From Adiantum capillus-veneris (lineage: Eukaryota > Streptophyta > Polypodiopsida > Polypodiales > Pteridaceae): 64,000 nt of DNA. The stretch lies in the NCBI GenBank assembly GCA_014529385.2, contig CM043960.1, positions 25,776,396 to 25,840,395 of the forward strand, in the 5' to 3' direction. Within the stretch, counting starts at the first letter, position 1. Each line of letters opens with the position of its first letter. The position numbers and the translations under genes are program-made. A model generated the notes under the pieces. That model was given only the letters and a program-made list of their open reading frames with translations. It had not been told where the DNA came from and ran no database searches. Below, piece after piece: positions 47,701 to 57,106 of this stretch.

Positions 47701-49273
47701 CTCCAAAATAAACGGTTCTGACTGCTATCCAATCTGCATTTGCTTCATCAGCCATGAAACCTCTAAACTCGGGCTTATCATACCCTTGGATTTCAACCAC
47801 CTTATTGATCATCCTCCAAAACTCTATTTGTGCAAACTTATTCTCCACAGTAAATTCACATGTTGCAATTGTCAGAAGTTCACAAACAAATGGATCATAA
47901 ACATGTGCAGACATTGTTGGCCATCCATGCACACGATGCACATGATCAAAGTGCACCCACATGTGTTCCAAGTTTCCACCCGGGCGCATTCGATTAACTA
48001 GATCAACCCCACTTCCTGGACCAATGGTTGGCATCTTAAATACATGTGGCTTATTGTCCATCTCCAAGTTGGCCAGGAAAAAGAACATCGTGAATGTATG
48101 GATACCTACTCTTGCTCTTTAGATCAAGCACAACTTCCAAGCACTTATGTTTTTTGATCGTTTGGCACATTCCAAGCTTCTCTCAATCATTCGCTTGTTT
48201 GACAAAGGTGTGATTGTGTCAAGAAATTCAGCAAACTCACCGTCTTCAATACATTTGGTGTTCTCAGCATTCTCCATGACAAGCTTTTCCATTATAAAAT
48301 CTTGAGCAATTGTACGCTCCAACTGCTTTGCAGTGGTAAATGGATCTGCAAAAGCACGAGTTTGTAGCACCGATGCAAATTTTTCTGCATTTGATCTGGA
48401 CCTTCCTGCTCCACATGGATGGTGATGCTCACCTAAATGTAGCACGCATCAGGTCCATCTTTGCTTATCTCTTGGCATACAATAATAAATAACTGCAGGA
48501 CATATGGCCGCACATTCAGGCATTTGAGAGCAATGATTGCATATCAAGGTGCCATAGTCAGGTGTAAGCATGCCTTGTGGGGAAGACTTTGAAAGGCGAC
48601 CACGCCAATGAACCTCATTATATAATCTAGTCCTTAGATAATATGGACAATCAATGTTATGACAACACAAGTGACCCGAGCATCGACTGAACCTAACAAT
48701 GCCTGGAAAAGTGTCACTACTGCATGTGACATATTCTGTCCACATGTGAGTATCATTTCTTTGCTCCATCCCTGTCATTCCACTGGCTGTACCAGAAGGT
48801 GGCAACTCAAACGCAACATAGCCATCATAATGCACAGGCAGCTCTTGAACTTGAATGATATTCTTTGCTTGTTTTAGTGCCAGATAAAGATTGCTCTGCA
48901 AAGGCATTGAACGTATGATTTCAAGCACGCTAGAAGAACCAAGCTTCTCAAACTCATCAGATTCCAGATCGACTATTGTTCATGCAGACTTCATTCTACT
49001 GCCATGTGCAGTTGTCTGATTTGAAGCAATGCGAACCTTGAAAAACTGACACTGGCCGTGATTTAGAAGGAAAACTTCATCACCATTAAAAGTTTCAATT
49101 ACTTTCATCTTTACCTGGTCGCCACTTAAAGTTAAGGGATGCAAATTAAAGGCAGTAGTTAATTCGAAATGTTGTCTCACAGAGGCTACAGACAGGGCAT
49201 ATGTGCTACCTTCAAACATAAGAACAAGCTTTTGGCCACCTTGCGGTCCATAGATAGTGATATGCCTAGCCAT
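44735..49273 (-). pseudogene. MULE-type transposase gene, interrupted
   Basis: Mutator-like transposases cut and paste DNA. On the minus strand, the best start is ATG at 49273 (MARHITIYGPQGGQKLVLMF). In one frame the text then reads through TGA 48982-48980, continues as VLEIIRSMPLQSNLYLALKQ, a Cys/His region (CCHNIDCPYYLRTRL; LICNHCSQMPECAAICP), TGA 48451-48449, then CVLHLGEHHHPC, a zinc-finger end of the WRKY/GCM1 kind found in transposases. Near 48160-48050 another frame reads better (LKSKSRYPYIHDVLFPGQLG), so two small indels are likely. The core follows: HVHRVHGWPTMSAHVYDPFV, FRGFMADEANADWIAVRTVY, ERSCVFHWEQSM (the C-x2-H box of MULEs), FIPNTNLSESKHASMR. A 1337-bp element interrupts it at 46373-45037; beyond it, 45036-44735 holds a SWIM-like finger (CTCEDFQQRE...CKNIYYVFLHV; the last His is Asn). 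Not functional as it stands. Confidence 0.75.
45037..46373. mobile_element. 1337-bp element inserted at TTAA with 14-bp terminal inverted repeats
   Basis: Left end CACTAGGTTGGTAA, right end TTACCAACCTAGTG, perfect inverted repeats. Each side is flanked by TTAA (45033-45036 and 46374-46377). Removing the element with one TTAA joins the MULE gene in frame (GAA TTG ATT AAA GAA GTT), so the boundaries are fixed by the host frame. The TTAA target is that of piggyBac-type transposases. A CACTA start is also typical of CMC elements, but those make a 3-bp duplication. Inside there is no transposase frame. A GACATAAAAGTGTCC motif near both ends may be a sub-terminal repeat. Confidence 0.8.
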
Positions 49274-49554
49274 TACATAAGAATATTTTAATGAAAGCTG
49301 GAGCAATAGGATTACTGCTGAAGAACTGTGGGCTAATTGAGTTACGATGCTGGGTAGTACAAACATTAACCAAAGTGGAGAAATTGGAAAAGACCTAAGT
49401 TAATTGATTTAACTGCAGTGTGTGATGGTGGAGACGTCGCAACCGTCGAGCATTCAAGAACCTCTCCTATCAATCATGCAAAATTTCATTTTTCCACGTC
49501 ACGTTCGAGTTAGGCATTTTTTACTTCAAATTAACTCAGGACTCTTCTAATGAT

Positions 49555-49772
49555 CAGTGTTCGGGAAAAGTGTGCCTCAGCTTAGCCTCGAGCCGGTTGC
49601 AAAATCAAAGTAGTTGGTTGAGGGGAGGGCAAGAAGGAGAAAATTCCGCTTAAAATACATGAAAAATAGTGTAATTTTGCAAAAATATTGGCTAGTATTG
49701 TAAAAATATTGGCTAATATTGTCTTGGAGGGATTTTTGTATTTTTTGTGAAAATGAATTTTCCCGAACACTG
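49555..49772. mobile_element. hAT-type MITE, 218 bp
   Basis: Starts CAGTGTTCGGGAAAA and ends TTTTCCCGAACACTG, a perfect 15-bp inverted repeat after allowing the shared ends. The flanks are CTAATGAT (49547-49554) and CTTATGAT (49773-49780), an 8-bp duplication with one difference. An internal direct repeat (AAAAATATTGGCTAGTATTGT and a near copy) is present. Same family as 31617 and the fragment at 50544. Confidence 0.92.
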
Positions 49773-50139
49773 CTTATGATAGACAATCACTATGATGTCT
49801 GGGAAAAAAAACTTATGTTTAGTGCAATCCCACTTTCAAATTAATAGATTTACCTACAAAATTCTCGGAGTTTCGTGTAAAAACCAAAACGACGACCAAT
49901 TGTTCTCGTCTGTAGGTTTGGCAAGTTTTTAAAGAAAAACTTTTTTGTCGAGACAGAGGTGCACGACACAGAGCCATTGATCGGGACGTGCAGGACACAG
50001 GATTCGTTTTTTCTCTGTTACAAGTAGCGCGTGCCGACGCGCGCTCGTTGCGGTAGTTTCCAGCTCGCAGTTTCTAGCGGCGTTGCTCAGAGGAAAACGA
50101 GCTGCCACACAGCTTTTTCGGCTTCCAGTAAGTCTCTTG

Positions 50140-50232
50140 CGCTGCCTAACACAGTTGTGTGCTTGCGGTGACTAACACAGAGATGGGTACCTTTACATTG
50201 TGTGCTTGCGCTGCCTAACACAGAGATAGGTA
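50140..50232 (+). repeat. Short tandem repeat, about 60 bases apart
   Basis: GTGTGCTTGCG(G/C)TG(A/C)CTAACACAG occurs at about 50157 and 50200, preceded by a partial copy (GCGCTGCCTAACACAG near 50139). Confidence 0.75.
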
Positions 50233-50487
50233 AGTTTTTATTAACAAGGCATGGGTAACGTTTTTATTAACATATGTTTTTAGTAATGGGTCAATGCATA
50301 AAGGCATTCCATAGTAATGAGAGCTCTAGCGCTCCAAATGAGCTAAACAATGCTGTTTTTTTTTTTTCCTATTTCGTAATGCATCCCAAAACTATGCTGA
50401 GAGTCCAAAGCGTTGGCTTGTTAGTAGAGCTGGTCTCAACGACGTTAACAGGAAATGAGGGAGAGAGAGCAAGTTTTCTCACCTCTC

Positions 50488-50490
<3 letters not shown>

Positions 50491-50536
<46 letters not shown>
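50491..50536. repeat. (AG)n microsatellite
   Basis: About 22 AG units, ending 8 bases before the MITE fragment. Confidence 0.96.
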
Positions 50537-50539
<3 letters not shown>

Positions 50540-50543
50540 CGTT

Positions 50544-50640
50544 CAAGTGTTCGGAAAAAATGTGTGTCAGCTTAATTTCTTGCCATTATCAATTTCCGAA
50601 ATTCATGTTGAGCGCAAGGGGAAAAGGAGAAATTCCAACA
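50544..50640. mobile_element. Truncated copy of the hAT-type MITE
   Basis: CAAGTGTTCGGAAAAAATGT followed by GTGTCAGCTTA and later GGAAAAGGAGAAATTCC match the left half of the 49555 element in order. The right end is absent; LRR sequence starts directly after. Confidence 0.6.
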
Positions 50641-51596
50641 GAGCCTAAGAGACCAAGACCTTTCTCAAAACCACTTTGTGGGTGATCTCTCGTCCTTCAG
50701 ATACCTTTCTAAATCAGAGAACTCACCTTGTGTACTAGTCAACATTGTTTTCTCAGCAAACCAGCTAAACGGCTCAATTCCAAAGGAGATTGAACGTTAC
50801 CAGGAGTTCTTGAGGCTAAAACTGGACCATAACAAATTCAAAGGAAGTATCCCTTTTGGTATAAGCATGTTGAAGAAGCTCCAAACCCTATCTTTGAAAG
50901 GAAACTAATTGAGTGGATCTCTTCTTGAGTTCGTATCACAATGCACGAAGCTAGTAGTGTTCGATTTAAGCAATAATAAGTTGGGGGGTACTCTTGGCAA
51001 TTATTGGCTCGAGGCTCTCTCAAGGCTAAGGTTGTTAGTCTTGAGCTTCAACAACCTTCATAGCCGGATAACTGCTTGTTTTATTCACCTTCTCAGCTTC
51101 TCTGCAATACTTAGAGATTTCCCATTCCAACCTTTGGAGCGTCATTCCTAATGACCTTCACTTGAAGTCTTTCATTGTCGAGGTAGAGGACGGGGTTAGT
51201 AAAAGAAGTGTCACCTCCTCTTTCTCCAGATATGATGAGAAGCTGAAAGTGAATGCGAAGGTCCAAATTCTCACATTCCAATACTTGGTATGGATCATCA
51301 CTTCCATTGACCTCTTTGAAAAGAAGGTAGTGGGGCAAATTCCTCCTTCTATAAGCTCCTAGCTTATAGGCCTGGTGTTCTTGAATCTCTTCGACAACCA
51401 GCTGAGCATGCATATTTTCGAAACCATTGCTAGTCTGCGCATATTAGAGTCCCTAGACATTTCCCTAAACCACATGAGTGGCACCATTCCTTCAAAACGT
51501 TTTGAGTGCCTAACCTCCCTATCGACTTTGAATCTTTCCTACAACCCCCTCCTATTTGGCCTCAAGGCAAGCAATTGTCCACATTCACTACTGTGA
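50640..51596 (+). pseudogene. LRR receptor-like protein relic
   Basis: Plant LRR receptor proteins sense peptides or microbial signals at the cell surface. Four frames together give LRR repeats: ANQLNGSIPKEIERYQEFLR, LDHNKFKGSIPFGISMLKKL, LVVFDLSNNKLGGTLGNYWL, then an island segment (IVEVEDGVSKRSVTS), and VFLNLFDNQLSMHIFETIAS and LDISLNHMSGTIPSKRFECL. This repeat, island, repeat layout fits RLP/PSKR-type extracellular domains. TAA stops and frameshifts (50906, near 51150, near 51360) break it. No signal peptide, membrane segment or kinase is present. It ends at TGA 51594-51596. Confidence 0.75.
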
Positions 51597-52486
51597 GCTA
51601 CATGGGCGCTGATGATCTTTGTTGTTGGCTTGCTTAACCAATTGCTACACATGGAATGGTGTTAAATGATGTATCATTGTGCATTTTTTTTTGTTTTTTT
51701 GCTAACACGACTTATTTTTAAATGTAGAGTTACTTATGGCATGTTTGCAAATTTAAGTTTAGTTTTGACTTGTGTAGGTCAATTCACGACAAGGGCAATC
51801 GATGGCAGGCAAAAACGGTACATCTAATCGAAGAGGGCGTCCTCCTGCCAGGTGTTTTAAACTTTTAAATATTTGCAATTAAATATTCTCATGAATTTTT
51901 TACATTTTTTAATAATGTTGGAATAAATAAATAGCCTTGGTTTCTAAAATCTGTTGGAGATATATCTCATGGGCTATGCATAATATTTGAAATAATGCTC
52001 TAAATTAAATTTTGTTTCATTTTGTTATTCCATAACAATACTTTATGTTTCATTATGTGCTTCCGTCAACAACTGATTTCTTTTTGAAGGTTACTAAAAA
52101 TGTTGAATTGTTTATTTACGTTGGATCAGCCCTAGATCCCGTGGTCGTGCCCGGAGAGGGAGGAGTAGTGATCAAATCTCTTATGGTCACGTGGACAGTA
52201 GTGACCAAGTCTCTTCGGTTTCAGCTACTATCATGATAGAGGAGCTAGAAACACAAGAAGAGGAGATTCTATCTATGGACATGGGGCAGGGATCTTTACA
52301 TGAGATAGATGAGACACTAGCCCCTGAGGAGAATGGGTTGCAGATAGTCCCATGGGAGATAAGGGACGAGGTTAGTGCAGCCGCAGAAATGGAGGATGAA
52401 CAAAAAATCTTCATGCATAGGGGAGCAGATATGCTTGAGAGCATACGTGTATTTAGCTGATTTGATTGTCCCTCTATTCCCTTGTG

Positions 52487-53270
52487 CAGATTGATTCCAT
52501 ATGCAAGGGTGAGAGGGTTGAGAGACGATCTTAGTGGGTTGAAGTCTGCCTTTGCAAAAGAAGGCTATATGCCAGAAAAAGGAGCTTTCATTGTCTCTTT
52601 ATTGACATGCAAAAGAGAGGAGAGCCTTGTGATAGGTATGTCAATACTTTCTATCTTTTTTCCATTGTTCACATTCTTGGATTTTGTTTAAAGTTTAACT
52701 TTTGTGTGTACTCAAGATGAGATCAAAGCAACATGGGGACCTCTATGGAATGAGATCAATGATGAATTCGAATGTGAATTGAAAAAGAAACCAAAGTTTC
52801 AAGATCTTGTCAATCACATGTTCTATGTTTGGGAAGGGAATCATCGTACTGTGGCATGGACAGAGACACTTAAAGAAAGGTTTTCCACTTCTAAGGAGAA
52901 GCATTGTCGTGTTTTGTGCACTATCATAGATCCTACCAAAGTGCATGAGATTGCGTTGCTAAGCAGTTTACAAAGAATGAACTTGTAAGTGTTTTGCTTG
53001 ATCAACTTTGCAAGTATTTAAGGTATCGTATATTTGAATGCTTACATGATATGTCAATGCAGCATGAATACTCATGCTTTGGTTGCCACTCATCTTCGTG
53101 ATGAGATTGTTAATACGACACACATTTGTGCGGCGGATCATGTGATGTACTTAAATGGTTTACCCGAAAAGGATCAAAATCTTATTGCCGCCGTACGGAA
53201 AAAGTATGCCAAAGGTTCAGAGCCTTGGTATCCTCTCACTCGAAGTTACCTTGGCATAATTGTCTATGAT
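52487..53270 (+). other. ParB/sulfiredoxin-like domain region of the fusion gene
   Basis: Exons 2-4 read LIPYARVRGLRDDLSGLKSA (the start of a ParB-N-like fold: hydrophobic-Pro then an Arg-rich turn and a helix), KEGYMPEKGAFIVSLL, then FYVWEGNHRTVAWTETLKER (the V-x-[DE]-G-x-H-R-x-x-A box of ParB and sulfiredoxin), VLCTIIDPTKVHEIALLSSL and QRMNF, where ParB proteins have the Asn-x-x-Arg region. In this family the GxHR loop binds nucleotide. Assignment is by motif pattern only. Confidence 0.6.
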
Positions 53271-54705
53271 GTATGAATCAAATAAATTGCTTTCTTTTGT
53301 CATTGGTGTGAGTGATTATTAATATAGTCTTGCTTATTTTGGATTTTAGATTCAAATGACAAAAGAGAAAGAGTAGAGAATGTCAAATGTGAAGCATGGT
53401 TTGTCTGAAGAAGACTTCAAAAAGGAAGAGGAGAGAATTCACCAAGAGATCACACACAAATATCAAGATCGTATTGGGAAGGTACTTTATTTGTTTGCAT
53501 CTACTCTTTATTTGTGGCAAATGGTACAATATGTAATTAGAGTAATTATCATTTTTATACTCATATTGCAGTTACTTAACATTGTGGATCCCAACCTTGG
53601 GACGGATTGGCTAGCAAGGGTTGTCTCTGAAATGGGGCAATGATAGTTGGGCTACATTGGAGAAATTCAACTTAATAGCACTGCAAGATGCTCCCGTTCA
53701 AAACAAGATTCATTGGATTTCTTTGCTTGAGGCGGACAAGATTACAAGGGGTGCTTATGGTCTTAAGAAAGGAGATCACGTCTTCCACATGTAAGATGAT
53801 CCTTGATAATTAATCTTCAATTTGTTGTACTGTTTTTTTTTTCTCTCACTCTTTTTGGACTTGTAGGTGGCTTCGTAGAGAGGGTTTTTTGGCACGAGTC
53901 TTTGAAAGAGCATTTCAGATTGTGTCAGATCTTATGGATGTGCCTGGCGTTGTGCCTTTGCCACATGAATCTACCCTCACATTCTATTTTGAGGAGATAA
54001 AATTTGAAGCCAGGCCCTTTTTGTTTCCAATTGAAGTGTCTCTTGGAGCAAAGACGAAGGATGTGAAGAAGCAGGCATTGAAGAAGGTAGATACATTACG
54101 AATGGCAGCACAACGTTTGTCTTTCAGGTGAACAAATTATTAATTGCAATTTTATTAATTTGTTATGTTTATGTGATGAGCTTCATGTAACTTGTTAGCT
54201 GTTCATTGTAGATTCCTTATGTTTTTGGTATCCAAGAATGTGTTGCTTTCCATGCCTTTTTTGGCAAGACAGTGGACTCAGATGGCTACTCAAGACACAT
54301 GCATGTATCCCTCTAGTATGTGCACCTTGAGTGCATGGGAGATTGAGAATTGTCCATGGTGGATAGATATGGAAAAAGGACATGTTCTTGGTCATGAAAG
54401 AGAGCTGCATGACACGATGTCGAGGGATGCTGTGATACAAAAGCCACTAGCAGATAGACGAGAGGCGAGCCATGCAGGTATGTTTCACTCTTTGGCATGC
54501 CAAACAACCATAAGTTAGTAGTATTTTGACTTAAAATGTTTTGTTTGAGATGCATGCAACTCGCAAAAGGAAAAGGAAACATTTGTGGATACGATCATAG
54601 AGGAGGATATGGGCTCAATGCCTGGTATGTCTTATAAAAGTTTGTTAATTCTTTCCAAAAATATGCTTCATAGATGACTAATTTTATCTTGTTGTGATAC
54701 TCCAG

Positions 54706-55857
54706 TGTCTTCTGGCACCATCATGGCTAGGAAGACTATCTCATTTGTTTATCTTGTGGAGTCTCCATTACAAAACATATCCAGTTTTGTTGACACAGGG
54801 TGCATGGCCATAGTGGGGGACTACATTGCCATTGTTGCAGACTTCAGAGCGGGAGTCCAGAATCCCATATGGATCCCCATACATGAGCATCTTTCACGGG
54901 CACGTTCCGAGGCTACACTATATACTCGCGCGGGGAGAGCCGTTCCATGGGCTGCTGATTTCATTTTCTTGGATCTCCCCTTTGGTAGGTCTCTAGTAGG
55001 CTCATCTACTCTACCTCAGTGGGACATTTGCAGTGAGGATCATGTGCGTGCTGGAGTTCATTTGGCATTCTCGGCGCTAGCAGATTCAGGCTGGCTTCTA
55101 ATCATGGTATCTACGGCGGGTGAGATCCTTTTGTTTATGATCATGTCATAAGATAGTAATAATCATTGTAAGTGTTTGTAATAATTAATGTTTTGAATAG
55201 GAGAGGCCATTAGGTGGGTGGAGAGGTTTTGTTGTGCTGCAGAGATGGTTGTTCATCGACGTATTGTAGTACTCCATCATGGAGCCTATGGTCATTTTGA
55301 GAGTTTTGGCGGTCCTATTGTGGTGACACACTTGCTTTGTATTAATACTCTAATGATTTATGTTGTTGCTTTCTCTAACCGTGCCTCTTTTGTTACAGTG
55401 TCTTTGCTCTGTGCTATTTATGGTTCATCGAGTAGGTATGTGTCCATCGTGCTTCGTAGCAGAGAGAACTGTTCTATTTTCTCGCCTTGGCATGCAGTCA
55501 TCGGATTCTTTTATGATGCATCATGTTCCGAAGCTCTCTCAAGCTAGATCATCATTAGGCGAGCCATTGCGAGGTGGATTGCAGTGGAGCCATTGTTTTG
55601 TTGCATGCTTTGTGGAGCTCCTTTGTCGGAGTGGAGGTATTTGATTGGAGCTTGGATGTGGTACAACCCCTGCATTGGCGGCTTGTGTGGGATTAGGACG
55701 GACATGTGTTGCGCTCGACATTGATGAGCCATTGATTTCAGGATATGTGTTACCATTGCTCCATCATAGAAAGCGGAGCAAAGAGGACCCCTCCACCTCC
55801 TTAGATATTGATGATGAGGGTGATATGCCATCGCGTGTCAATCCCTTTGATGACTAG
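54706..55857 (+). other. Beta-class DNA methyltransferase-like region of the fusion gene
   Basis: Exon 10 gives ADFIFLDLPFGRSLVGSST (motif IV, usually DPPY/DPPF, here DLPF), then HVRAGVHLAFSALADSGWLL and IMVST (the strand and helix after motif IV). Exons 11-12 carry IRWVERFCCAAEMVVHRRIV and later LELGCGTTPALAACVGLGRT (motif I, the AdoMet loop, directly after an in-frame TGA) and CVALDIDEPL (motif II). Motif IV before motif I is the beta-class order of N4-cytosine and N6-adenine DNA methyltransferases. Confidence 0.6.
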
Positions 55858-56079
55858 TGAGGCCCACGTCTTACTATGCCATTGACATTGCTTATGTTTT
55901 TTATCCTTTTGATGTCAACATTGGTATTTAATGTTTATAAATATTACTTCTATGTCTTGTTTAGTATTTTATCTTAACGATGCATTTTCTTGTTGATTGG
56001 AAGTTCCATGCCGGTCTACGCAGAGGAGATGGCTTGGAGCATGGAAGCCGACATGCGATACGATTCTGAAATCTGTGAG

Positions 56080-57106
56080 ACACGTCGGAGACGGAATGTC
56101 TACATCGATGATGAGTGTGAGAATTGAGGGATTTGTAGCATATGGTTCTTGTCATGTTTTGATGGAAACTTTTGAGTCGATGTTCTAATGTTTTAAGTCA
56201 TGGATGATAAGTATTCACTCTTTAAAACAATTTGGTTAGAATTTCAAATCCTCCTGTGAGGTGCCTTAAATGACTAATGGGTTTGTTTTAAAATATTGAC
56301 CTATGTACAAAGGAAGCTCTGTCCAATTTTTCTCAAAAACTAGTATTATGTTTTTCTTTGTTTTCTTGTTAGGTCATATGCATTGACAATGCATTGGAGG
56401 CGGAAAGTCTACATTGACAATGGATGTGACTAATCATAAGAATTGAGAAATTTGTAGCATTGATGTTAGAATTGAAATTCATGTCTTGTTATTTTCATAT
56501 GGTTCTCATTATGTTTTGATGGAAACTTTTGAGTTGAAGTTCCAAAGTTTTGAGTCGTGGATGAGAAGTATTCACTCTTTAAAACAATTTGGTGAGAATT
56601 TCAAATCCTCCTGTGAGGTGCCTTAAATGGCTAATGGGTTTTTTTTAGAAATATTGACCTATGTACAAAGGAATCTCTGTCCAATTTTTCTCAAAAACTA
56701 GTATTATGTTTTTCTTTGTTTTCTTGCTAGGTCATCTGAATTGACAATGCGTTGGAGGGGGAAAGTCTACCTCGACAATGAATGTGACTAATCATAAGAA
56801 TTGAGAAATTTGTAGCATTGATGTTAGAATTGAAATTCATGTCTTGTTATTTTCATATGTTTCTCATCATGTTTTGACGAAAACTTTTGAGTTGATGTTC
56901 CAATGTTTTGAGTTGTGGATGAGAAGTATTCACTCTCTAAAACAATTTGGTTAGAATTTCAAATCCTCCTGTGAGGTGCCTTAAATTGCTAATGGGTTTG
57001 TTTTGAAATATTGACCTATGTATAAAGGAAGCTCTGTCCAATTTTTCTTCAAAAATTAGTATTATGTTTTTCTTTGTTTTCTTGTTAGGTCATATGCATT
57101 GACAAC
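56080..57106 (+). repeat. 358-bp tandem repeat downstream of the fusion gene
   Basis: Two full units begin at 56373 and 56731, each 358 bp, with a partial start of a third at 57089 and a diverged unit upstream from about 56080. Each unit contains ATTCACTCTTTAAAACAATT, CAAATCCTCCTGTGAGGTGC and ends TTTTCTTG(T/C)TAG|GTCAT. There is no open frame of note. Confidence 0.93.

Larger units (their letters stand above)
51802..55857 (+). pseudogene. 12-exon ParB-like / DNA methyltransferase-like fusion gene (damaged copy)
   Basis: Exons placed by GT-AG and matching phase: 51802-51851, 52130-52635, 52717-52984, 53063-53270, 53350-53481, 53572-53790, 53867-54127, 54212-54477, 54550-54624, 54706-55119, 55201-55322, 55399-55857. 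The total is 2979 coding bases once one extra base in exon 6 is discounted, that is 992 residues plus a stop. Order: an AT-hook-like basic start (NRRGRPPA; RGRARRGRS), an acidic segment, a ParB/sulfiredoxin-like domain (residues about 137-275), a helical middle, and a methyltransferase-like end (about 750-960). Damage: TGA 52458-52460, TAG 53374-53376, TGA 55642-55644, and the extra base near 53620-53635. The two TGA could come from CGA and the TAG from CAG by C-to-T change. No family name is known to me; a DNA-modifying or chromatin role is inferred from the domains only. Confidence 0.75.

Noticed and set aside
47263-48001. Plus-strand and shadow frames inside the MULE gene
   Set aside because: They are antisense or frame shadows of the transposase reading frame.
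52447-52489. An intron between 52447 and 52489 in the fusion gene
   Set aside because: It would be about 43 bases, too short for a plant intron, and no phase fits; the flanks are in one frame with a single TGA.
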